Assembly: GCA_963580285.1 (NCBI GenBank)
Contig: CAUZLF010000726.1
Coordinates: forward strand, 42,755 to 106,754
Reading direction: 5' to 3'
Length of the DNA stretch: 64,000 nt
Source of the DNA: Lucinisca nassula
Taxonomy: Eukaryota > Mollusca > Bivalvia > Lucinida > Lucinidae
The notes beneath the pieces are model-generated. The model was given only the letters and a program-made list of their open reading frames with translations, made no database searches and had not been told where the DNA came from. Shown piece after piece: positions 36,301 through 48,400 of the stretch (the first letter of the stretch is position 1; each line of letters opens with the position of its first letter). The translations under genes and the position numbers were made by a program.

Positions 36301-39300
36301 AGTGTAAGATTCTGTTTATCATATAACGATTTAAAATCAGATTTTATTGCTGAAGAAGTTGAAAAGAAAACGTTATGCCCTAGTAACCTTATGTTATTAG
36401 GTCCCACAAATTTAATTGCGGGTTGCCCTATAGTAATCACCCTGTCTGTCTGTCCATCCATCTGTCTGTCTACATTTTTATGCCCCTGTAGGAGGGCATA
36501 TAGTTTTTGCACTGTCTGCTTGTGCGTTTGTGGGTTTGTGTGTAAGTCCGCACTTTTTTGTGATGCGATCTACTTCCACATTTCTCCAACAATTGAGCTG
36601 AAACTTTGCACATGCATTCCTTGTGAGGTGAAAGGATGCCTAACACAATTTTCACGTTGGTCCTATCATTTTCAAAGGAGTTACGGCCCCTTTATTTTCT
36701 AAAAAATATGCTAAAAACCTTGTGATGCGAACTACTTCAACATTTCTTCACTGATTCAGCTGAAAAATTGCACATGCATTCCTTGTGATGTGAAGGGTGC
36801 CTGACACAATTTTCAAGTTGATCCTATGATCTGTGACGGAGTTACGGCCCTTAATTTTCTGAAAAATGCGTTCAAGAATCTTCTGACTCTAACTACTTCC
36901 ACATTTCTTCACCGTTTGAGCTGCAACTTTGCACATGCATTCCTTGTGAGGTAAAGGGGTGCCTAACACAATTTTCACGTTAATCCAATCATCTGCAAAG
37001 GAGTTACGGCCCTTTATTTTCTCAAAAAAGCATTCTTAAACCTTGTGATGCGAACTACTTTCACATTCCTTCGACAGTTTTGTTAAATTTCTGCATATGC
37101 ACTTGCAATGATATGTAGATGTTCCTAACACAAAATACATTGTGCTCGGATGAAGGGTTTTGGAGTTATGGCCCATGATTTTCACAAAAATGCGCTAAAA
37201 TATCTTGTGACGCACACTACCTCCACTACTTAAGTCTTCACAGATTGAGCTGAAACTTTGCACATGCAGTCCTTGTGAGGTGAAAGAGTGCGTAACACAA
37301 CTGACAACTCTAGTTATAGGTATGGTTATATGGGCCCCGTCAAGCGATTTTGGTACTTATCACCTATGCGAGCAGCGAAGGTTCAGGCGAGCCTGCGCAT
37401 CCGCGCAGTCTCGCCAGAACCTTCGCTGCTCGCTCATACAAGCAGTGAATCAAGAGGAACCTTCAGACAGAAAGCAATATCCCTGGCCCCTCTGAATGGC
37501 TGGGCATGCGCAGTTAAAATTTGTCATGACGGAATGCTCGAAGACACAAATTCGCTTGGCGGGGCTCATATGATTTTTATGACAAGACATTATCCACTTA
37601 AAAACAGCAACATTATATGAGCCCCGCCAAGCAAATTTGTGTCTTCAAGCATTCTGTCATGACATATTTTAAATGCGCATGCCCAGCCATTCACAGGGCC
37701 AGGGATATGGCTTTCTGTCTGAAGGTTCCTCTTGATTCACTTCTTGTATGAGCGAGCAGCGAAGGTTCTGGCGAGACTGCGCGGATGCGCAGGCTCACCT
37801 GAACCTTCGCTGCTCGCATAGGCGATAAGTACCAAAATCGCTTGACGGGGCCCATATGATAAAGAGGTTTTTGTTTTGGTTATGGAAATTCCATTTTACT
37901 TAGTCTTGCGTCCTTCATGTGAACAAGTCTGTGAAATGAACAACCCCTAAACCACACTTTATACTGAGAAAACTGGTGTTTACAGGGGTATAAATTATTT
38001 TTGCTTATTTGGCTCCAAGACATAGGGTGTGGGTACTCATTAGAACTGCCTCAATGAGGCAGTTCTAACGAGCAACCACAACCTATGTTTGCAGTAAAAA
38101 TGAGAAAAGTGTCATAGATTTTCATCAGAAAAGTAGCCATTTTGGAGATGTGAAAAAATGCACTATGTCGCATTTGTGTGTTATCGTTATGGTTTAATGT
38201 GTAGTTAACAGAAATGTCATATTACTGGGTCTTGAGTCATTGCACTTTTCTTCTTTAGGATCCAGAAATCCTGTGCTGGGATATGAGAAACCCCGGACAG
38301 ATCCTGTTTACCTTGATAAGAAGAGTGGAAACAAACCAGAGAATTTATTTTGATCAAACTTTGTAAGTAGTATTTATGTTTTAATGTGTCTCTGTGATGT
38401 AGTGGCTTACAGGGCTGACTCTTAAACATCCAGTCTCTTACCACTATGAGTAAAGCCTAACTCATATAATGTGAGATACCAAGTACTGCAGAGAAGCCCC
38501 ATGGTGTAGTGGATAAGCTACTTGCCTTCCAAACCAGGGATCATGGGATCTATCCCGGCTTCTCCAGATTTTCGGATGAGTCTTTAAATTGAGGTTCCAT
38601 CTCCATATGACCTTAGTTGTTGGTGAGACATAAAACTCAAACTCAAAGCCAGGTACTGCAATGAAATTTCAGGTGCCATTCCATGTATTGCCCATCCCTG
38701 ATTAACAATTAGCCCAATGTAAGGGATATAATATTGCAAGGACCATAAAATCAAATAAAAAGAATGGATTTTTAGATGTGACATTAAGCTGCAACATGGC
38801 TCAATACTTCTTTATCACAGTTTGTCAAAAATGTTGAGGATTTAGTTAAACCCATTTTATACTTGAAACCCCAAAACAGGTAATTGGCAAACAGTGCAAG
38901 CCCAGATCAGAAGCTGCATAATGCTGCTTCTGATCAGGGTCTACACTGTTTGCAAAAAGTTCAGCCGTTTTCCAAATGAAATTTGAAAACATAACATCCG
39001 TTAATTATACCCCGGTATACGAAGTGTACTATTGGGGTATATAGTTTTCATCTTGCAGTTCGTCCATCCGTGTGTCCGTCCGTGCATCCTTCCGTCCGTC
39101 CATCCGTTAACATTTTGGTTAAAGTTTTGTGTCAAAGTTTCTAGGAGATTGTATCTTGTGAACCCTTTGATAGATTTAGTTGATACTTACACTGAAGTTA
39201 CATACTGGTCTAAAGATTTCATTGATGCATGTCCCCCCCCAACCCCCCCCCCCCCCCCCCCCCCCACAGTGACCTTGATGTCAAGGTCACAGACAGAAAT

Positions 39301-39426
39301 TTTACATTTGGTTAAAGTTTTGCATCAAAGTTTCTAGGAGATTGTATCTTCTGAACACTTTGATAGATTTAGTTTATACTTACACTGAAGTTACATACTG
39401 GTCTTAAGATTTCATTGATGCATGCC

Positions 39427-39457
<31 letters not shown>

Positions 39458-42400
39458 ACACACACACAGTGGCTTGAGGTCAAGGACACAGACTTTGAAA
39501 TTCTACAATCGGTAAAAGTTTTATGACAAAGTTTATAGATAAATTCAGTTGATACTTGCATCAATGTACCAGTCACAACATTTTGTGATGTATGTCCCTT
39601 CCCCCACCCATAGGGACCTGGACCTCAAGATCATGGACTAAGAAATTTTACATTTGGTCAAAGTTTTATGACAAAGTTTATAGATGCCTGTATGTTCTAA
39701 ACTCTATCTAAGACAAATTCAATTCATACTTGCATCAATGTTGCATACCAGTCCAAAGATTTCATTGATGCATAACCCACCCTGCTGCTTCAGTAACATT
39801 GATACCCCCACTCCTTCAGAAACTTTGATGCCCTCACTCCCTTGGTCCATTTAGAAATTTTATGTTTAGTTTAGCTTTTACAAGCACATTTATAGATTCT
39901 TATAGCTTCTTGACATCTTCATTCATATTACATACAAGCTTGAAAGCTATATCAGAGTATGGCGCTGGCCGGGGGTATACATGACCCACTGGTCTCTTTC
40001 TCTAGTTTTGGATTTGTGCTATATTAAGGTGGAAAGATTCCATTTGGTACAAAAAGGGTTAAAGGTCAATGCCATAACATAGAAAAATGTTGGTGTCAGT
40101 AGCTTCTAAATGATAATCAGGAGGCTGCAGATTCCAAATCTGCCCGATCTGCCAGTGTCATTCATGGAGATTGGGCATGTAATCCTTTCTACAGTCATTC
40201 CTTGTCTTCTGCTGACTCAAGTTGGGCAATTGTCAGTCTCTGGTAAAAGTCTATGCTCTGCATAAGTTAGCAGTATATGTACAAGCCTGCACAGGAAAAG
40301 TGTGGTTAGGTAAACTCTCCTGCTCAATATTGCCTAAAGTGTAGACAGGGCCATTAACCCATTTAGTTGGCAAACAGTGCAGGCCCAGATCAGACGCCGC
40401 AGAATGCGGAGTCTGATCAGGGCCTCAACTGTTTGCTTAAAGTAGTCATTTTCCAAATAAATTTTGATGGAAAAACAAGCTGACACCCCTAAATTTTGAA
40501 ATGAACTCCTGCTATATATAAGGAGGAAAATTCCATTTGGTACAAAAAGGGTTAAACTCTAGATCAATGACTTAGAATATTTTGGTTAAAAATAAAACAA
40601 AGGCGGAAAAAGTTTACTGTGGGCATGATGAAACACCACAACCTCTTTATAACACTGTTGTTGAGGGCCAGGGTCCAGTTGTTAAAAGCCTCGTTAGTTT
40701 AATGAGCTCGTTAGTGGTCGAATTGTTAACTGTTCTAGCAAATACAATACCTAAAATTGTGGTATTTTTGCCCCCAAAAAATTTGATCAACTTTTGTTAA
40801 TGCTATCAGTGCTTATAGCAGTTGGGTGCTGACATTTAACATTTTCCTTACTTCCAGGGATGGTAGATACATTGTTTCCGGGTCCCATGATAGTTCTCTG
40901 TTAGTCTGGGACACACAGCAACCACCGTCAATGTTACTACCAGACTCTGACCCAGTGCTGAAACCTACCAAGATTTTTCCTGCTCACAAGGACACTGTTA
41001 ATGGAGTGAGGTAAGGATGCTATAGCATGGGGCTATTACACTGATAGTGGTGTACAGTCAACCCTCTCACGGTCCCGCCCGTCATGGCTTGAAGAAATAG
41101 ATGGGCAGCATGATGCTTCCATGCAGAGCTGAAACCAACCACACACGAGTACTGGTAAACCGCTTAGAGGATCTAAGCCTGTCCAGGCAAAGCAGTGCGA
41201 GTCGGCCCATCCATGCTTATGAACCCTATTGGTTTCATTGGGCGGCTGGCTTGAGATGTCATTTCATCTCTATGTCGGGTAAAAGTCCCACAAAATTGGA
41301 AGCAACGTTTCCAAAAGGATCTTTACATAGTTGACGGGGACGTTAAACATCAAATCAACCATACAAATAAAGCATAAGGCTGTTGCACTGATAGTGGTGT
41401 ACAGTCAACCTTCTTTATACCAACATTCGATATAATGACAAAGCTTGTTACAACAACAATTTCAATGAAACAAATCCTTAGCTCAAGATGAGATTTTTAT
41501 ATAGATATTCAAGAATATTATAATCATTTAACCCTTATCTTGCTGAATATTCATTTAAGCCACACCCATTTCTGTCTACCAACCAATCAAATTACTTGAT
41601 GTAACTTATTGCTACAAACTCATAAACTGAATGCCAAACAGTGTAGATCCTGATCAGATGGCTTCTTCAGAAGCCATCTGATCTGGATCTACACTGTTTG
41701 CAAAGATAGTGGTTGTCGTGAACAGCAAGATAAGGGTTAATATTTTCAAGAAACAAATGGCATTTGTTAGCCTTGGCAAGGCGATTCTGGTGATTCTAAA
41801 ACAAATGCCCACAGCATTTGTTAGCTCGCCTGTACGAAGTACATGGAGTGCTATTGTTGTCACCTCGGTTGTGGGCGTTTGGGTGTGCATGTGCGTTCCC
41901 ATCACACTGCAAAGTTTTTCAAATGCTTATATCTCAGCTGTCACTCATCACAGAGCACTCATATTTGGAACCTAAGTACCTGGGAGGGTCTTCTGACGTT
42001 CAAAGACAATAGACCCCTGGGTTCATGTCCCGGGTTGGGGCTAGGGGTCAAAATCTAGAACACCTCTGTAAAACTGTGTTAAAAAATTTTGAAATGCTTA
42101 TATCTCAACAGGCATTCATCACAAAGCATTCATATTTTACACCTTGGACACCTTGGAGTGTCTTCTGAGATTCCAATACACACCCCTGGGTTCATGCCTG
42201 GGAGGCGGGATGGTGTGGGGCTAAGGGTAAAAATCTAGGACACCTTTCAAGTTTGTAATTTGTTATATACATTTCCATTATGCTAACAAGTTATAGACAC
42301 ATTTGGTTATACATCAGTCAACTATGTGACATTGGTTCAAATGTAAAAGGGTGAAGGTCGTGGTGACCTACTTTTCACGGTCCAGTGATTTTGCCTTATA

Positions 42401-45400
42401 TCGTGAAGACTGTTTGTTGGAGAAATGTCATTCCTGGGATATTAGAGCCATGTGACCTCAAAATATATCTAGGTCAGTGTGACCTATATTTCATGGTTCA
42501 GTGATTTTGCCTATTATCTTGAATACTATTTGAAGGAGAAATGTCATACATGGATTGTTAGTTCCATGTGACCCCATGATTGACCTCATAATATACATGT
42601 CGTAGTCCAAATAGGAATTTAGCCAGATTCCGGATCTGGCTAAATTATAATTAGTCCAAATAAGAATTCCTATTTGGCTAGGCAGATTCTGGATCTGGCT
42701 AAGCTGGTTAGGCCAAATAGCAATCTTGTTGCTCTATGAATAATGTATGGCTGGATACATCTCTTAAGATGTCGGTAGCCCTGTGGCCATCCTTAAAAGT
42801 AATTTGTTTGTTGTATGGTGTTGTAGGAAGCAAGAGGAATACAAAATTTCCTTCTGAGAAAAAAGAAACAAATTTTATGAATTCTTTTTCATGAACAGTC
42901 ATAAAATCGTTTTGGCAGGTAGTTATGTTTAACTGGGTCTGTAGGGTGACAGAAAACAAAATATTTTAAGGTTCGTCTCATTTTTTAAAAGACAAATAAG
43001 ATATGATTTATCAATTTTATAAGAGCAAATTCAATTTATAAGAACAATGTCATTAAACAAGTTATCTTTTTGTCATCAACTATTGTTATTATGTACACAA
43101 TAAGACACAATAATAATATTTCTCCCTTTCTTTTCATTTTTAGAGCAGAAATAAGAAAACTAATCATGATCCCCAGCTTACATGTATTTTCCCAGTATAA
43201 AGGAGGTGGTTAATTGGGACTTCAGGGCATAGAATTGGTAACAATAGAATTGGCAAATCTTAATTCAGATAGTCAGATCATGATATGGAAAACATATTGT
43301 ACCATGACATACACCATATTAACAGGCCTGTGTAATGAACACCCCTCCAAACCCCACATGAGTGGAACAGTACTTATCCAAAAGCTCATAGATTTTTTCC
43401 TATTACTCCACATTTTTTAATGTTTCATTTTTTCTTGTTTACTGAACTCTAAGATACTTAATAATGAAGAAGAATCCATAGGAGACCAGTTGTCAGAAGT
43501 GATTAAACTTTAGTACATAAACAATTTTGAGATTTTCTTTCAACTTTTGTTATTACACAATGTCAGTATAAAAATGGTCTTTCTTTGTTTTTCACACATA
43601 TTTGAATCAGACAGATGATCAGTTTAGCATGTCCAGGGTGGTTTAAACAACACATTATTAAAGACAAAAATGTGTGCAGCAAGTACTTGTTATTATCATC
43701 TAGTTAATCTATGAGCAATAAAAATTGTTTTTGAAGCCAAATAATCAATATTCAAATCCGGTCTGATACCATTAAACCAAGATTCCTATCTATCTATCTA
43801 TCTTCTTATACTGAGTCGGTCATATCTGGCCATTACCTCAGTTGATTGGGTGGCTAAATTTAGAATTTAGCTGAAAAAAAAAAAAAAAGAGAGGCACTGG
43901 ATGCGTCCTTAAAACTATTTACAATCTGCATAACAGAGGTATCCTAAAACGCATACCTCTGAGACCCAATCTTACACTGTGCGGGCTTTGAACTCATCTG
44001 CGGACTTGGCATTCACCGCAGAGGAGGGAAGACTATTCCATTGGGGAATAGTTCTAGGAAAAAACGAGTTCTTCAGGGCATCACTATAGGACTGGTATCT
44101 ACGATATTGTGAGTCGTTTAATTTTGATGCCCTTGTTTGGGTCGACAGTGTTACAGGGGTCAAGTACCTATCTTTATCAATAGACACTGAATCAGAGTGT
44201 ATCTTGTAGAAGAAGGTTAAAGAGGACTGCTCACGACGGGCCTCCAGGGACGGCCACTCTAGCTCATTAAGCATGTCACCGACGCTACTTCTATTTCGCC
44301 ATCGCCTACAGGTCCATCGAGCAGCTGTCCTCTGCACCTTCTCCACCTGCTGAGTCTGAGTTTTAACATAGGGGTGCCAAATGGGTGATGCATATTCGAG
44401 CTGAGGGCGAACCAATGTTTTATATGCAACATCCTTTGTCTGCCTAGGTGCAAAAGCCAAGTTCCGTCTAAGGAATCCCAAAGTCCTAGTTGCTTTAGAT
44501 GTAATCTCTGAGATATGTTGACCCCAATCAAGATCGTCAGTGATGGTGATACCAAGATATTTGGCGGATTGAACGTGCTCCAAAACTTGCTGGTGAAGAG
44601 TATAGTCAAACTTAATTTGCTTGTCCGGAGGGTGTCGTGACACTCTCATTGAGTGACATTTGGCCACATTGAACTTCATTTGCCAATCGGCCTCCCACTG
44701 TGCAAGTTGATCCAGGTCATCTTGTAAAATAAGACAGTCAGAAGGAGAATATATGTTCCTGTACAGGACACAATCGTCAGCAAACAAACGGACCGATGAC
44801 CTGATATTGTCGGGGAGATCATTAATGAAAACCAAGAAAAGGACCGGTCCAAGGACCGAACCTTGGGGGACTCCAGATAAAACAGGGACTGGATCAGACG
44901 CTTGGCCATCAAGTACAACTTGTTGTGAGCGCCCAGAGAGCCATGAGCTAATCCACCTATGCGTGGATCCTCTTATCCCATAGTACTCCAGTTTATGTAA
45001 TAGCCTTCTGTGAGGTACCTTGTCAAAGGCCTTAGCAAAGTCCATGATGATCAAGTCAGTCTGTTTGTGGCCACGATTTATGGCCCCATCCAGATTGCTC
45101 ACAATGTCATGGTAAAATTGAACAAGCTGCGTTTCGCAAGACCTTTGACTCCGGAAACCATGTTGACAGTCAGCAAGAATGCTCTCAAAGGCTAAGTGCT
45201 TGTTGATGTTGCTTACTAATATATGCTCCAAGGTTTTGCAACAGATGCATGTTAGCGACACTGGTCTATAATTTGCTGCATCATATTTTTCCCCTTTTTT
45301 ATAGACCGGGGTTACATTTGCTTGTCGCCAGTCATCTGGTACAGTGCCCTGGGCAAGTGATTGATTGAAGATAAAGGCCAATACAGGAGATATTTCAGCA

Positions 45401-48400
45401 CTACATTCCTTAAGTACCCTGGCATTCAGGTCATCGGGCCCAGATGCCTTATGTATCTTGAGCTTACCTAACAGTTTAGCGACCCCATTGGGGTCAACTG
45501 TTATGTCCCCCATAGAGGGGAACGAACTTGCACCTTTAGATGGTAGCTCACCATCAGTTTCACGCGTAAATGCTGATTGAAACTGTTTATTGCAAATATT
45601 AGCCTTATCGCGCGCATCTGTTTTTAGAATTCCATTTTCCCTTAGCGAAGTGATCCCAAACGCATCCTTTTTCAGGGACTTTACGAATGACCAAAACTTT
45701 TTAACTTTACCATTCTTTTGGGGACTAGCGGGATCTATATTGTCATCTTCAAAGGTAAAGATGCTGGAAACATGCTTCCAATATGCATCTCTTATAACCT
45801 TTTGCACATGTGCTCTGAACCGTTTGTAATGGTTCTTAACGTCAGGGCTGCTAGACTTGCGAGCACGAAAATACATTCTATTCCGTCTTCTGATGAGATG
45901 CTTGATCGTGTTATCGATCCATGGTGCCCTATATTTTGTTTTGGTCATTTTAGTTGGTATAAACCTTTCCATTGCCGTGGTTAATTCGGACTTAAAACTG
46001 ACCCACAGGTCATTAACTGACATGTGTGAGAGGTCAGAGGAAAGGAACGAATCCTTAAATCGCGCCATATGGTCTCGCAGACCATCCATATCCGCACGTT
46101 TGTAGAGAAAAACTTTACGCGGGACTTGTCTGATTCGTTTAGCTTTTATGTCATACTCAACAAGGACTATGTCATGATCAGCTTTGCCAATCGGGGGCAT
46201 CCCCTTAACTCGGCTTACTGGGGATGGAGAATTTGTAAACAATAAATCAAGGGTCTTTTCTTGCCGGGTGGGTATGTTAACAACTTGGGCCAGGCAGTGT
46301 TCTTTTATTATGTCCAAAAGTTGTTGCTGTGTCTGCCTTTTAGGCACCCCATGGGGCACCTGCATGCTGCACCATTCAATGTCACCACAATTAAAGTCTC
46401 CGCCAACCAAAATATGGGCATTTGCATTTGACATTATCCTAGACAAAGATGAATTAAAGGCCTCAAGATATTCTGGGTCAATCTGATCTGGTGGGCGATA
46501 AAAAGATCCAAGGTACAAAGTCCTACATCCAACGATGTTCAATTTACACCAAACTAGTTCACAGTTGGTGTCCAACTCCGGAGTTTCTGTACAGAGTAGG
46601 TCTCGCTTGAAAGCCACGAAGACACCTCCATGTGCATCCCCAACTCTGTCTTTCCGGATGGCCTCAAAGGATTCAGGGAAAATTTCCGAGTTTTTAATTT
46701 CTGGGGTTAACCAAGACTCATTGCCCAAAATGATGTCTGGTTTCGCCGAGTCGATAATTGTATGAAGTTCAGCCCTTTTATTCTTTATTGACTGACAATT
46801 CATGATCAATATTCTGAGGGGATGGTTAAGGACCGCCTTTTTGGTCTTTCGTTTAGCTTCTTTTGACTGCTGCACAATGGGCGATGAAGCTGCCGTGGGT
46901 GGGCCGATGTTGTCTGGTATCGGACTATCAGGCTCGGATAGGGTAGATGAAGGTTCAAAGTGGTTGTAGGTGTCTATAGAAGATGAGGTGTCAAACAGAG
47001 ATGTGGAAAAGTTTGGCATTCCACATTTCAAACACTCCCATGCAACATTTTTATTCAATGATCTGTTGTAAAAACTATACATAGTTGATGACATGCCTTG
47101 ACATCCTATGTGATACCAGACATTGCAGGTGTCGCAACAAATTCCCCGGTCTTCCCAACCAACACTTTTTTGACAAAGTCCACAAGGGAAGTGTGAACTG
47201 TCATTTCGGGAGTCTGGACCAGGATTTGATTCAACATCCCAAGCATTACCTATAACAACTGTAAATATATACAAGTAGAAAAGTTTATTTGAACCAGGAA
47301 ACCCCTTCATTCTTAGAGATTTTTTTAAGATTGATATTGTACAAACATGGGGCAAATGAAATGCAAAGTTACGGTCGATTGCTGTTGTACCATGTGTGTC
47401 CGCATAAACTGGGTAGAAGTTAACTGGGATTTCCTGTAGGTCCTGTCCACTGCAACTAAGAAGAGATGCAAGTCTTGTTGCCAGCAACATGCAACATACT
47501 CCAAAAAGGAGGTCAAATGCAAAATGGCTCATTATTGTTGGTTTTCTGGTGACTCTTTGGTTACTGAAGGGCAATAAATATAAAGTGGTGTCTGGGAAAG
47601 TCTCCTCTGTTGGGCAATATCATCAAGAATCACATTTAAACTTAATTGTTTACCTTAATGTCAATCCGCCGCGAAACCGGAACTAGTTTTGTTTCGGTGC
47701 AAAAGTAAAAAATACCAAGCCAAATTATCCGGGATGTGATAAATATGAAAAGTCGTAAAAACCTATTTGGTCTAACCAGCTTAGCCAGATCCACAATCTG
47801 CCTAGCCAAATAGGAATTCTTATTTGGACTAAGCCCCCTCCCCAAATAAAAATGTGTTGTACACGCCAAATCAAAGGAAATAAAAGGCTGCACAACCTAA
47901 ATAAAAAGAGGTGCTGTACACCGATATCAGCCTGCAAAAACAAAACAAAAGAAAAAAAATCCAGTATCAAAAAATCTTTTAACAACTTTCTGATCAATAG
48001 TCTGATTCTAGTGCATTCTCAAACAGCTTTGGGCAGTGCAATATTTATATGAATCATTTGTTTTCATTTTGGGTCATTAAAATTTATTAGTTGAATCTTG
48101 ACACACACTGACAGAGACAGTAATACTATATCAGTGAATTAGAAATTAGGCTTGACCTATATTCATGCTGTCCATTAAAACATACGTTGGAGGTATTTGT
48201 TAGAATCACCTCAATGAGGCGTTTCTAACAGTGAAGCATTTCTAACAAGTACCGAAAAGAGATATATAGATATACGGTAAGATTCCTATTTTTAGCTCAC
48301 CAGTCACGTAGTGACAAGGTGAGCTTTTGTGATCACATTTTGTCTGTCGTCAGTGCGTGCGTGCGTGCGTGCGTCCGTGCCTGCGTAAACAATTTCTTGT

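Larger units (their letters stand above)
42654..47829. mobile_element. 5.2-kb unit with 67-bp terminal inverted repeats and TA flanks
   Basis: 42654-42720 and 47763-47829 are inverted copies differing at two positions; both start GTCCAAATAAGAATTCC outward-in, and TA lies outside each (42652-42653, 47830-47831). The unit carries an antisense LINE. The left interior 42721-43785 has only a MITE-B remnant (about 43135-43345) and no transposase I can recognise. A further partial copy of the terminal hairpin lies at 42602-42650. Confidence 0.8.

Noticed and set aside
37280..37620. 110-codon ORF across the left arm of the palindrome
   Set aside because: It lies in the 530-bp foldback and ends in its loop; the sequence is explained by the inverted repeat and has no recognisable domain.
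42654..43785. transposase gene in the left part of the 5.2-kb TIR unit
   Set aside because: The only ORF (42708-42959, minus) has no recognisable motif and partly overlaps the inverted repeat.
44676..46765. several plus- and minus-strand ORFs within the LINE
   Set aside because: They are shadows of the 1200-codon LINE frame.
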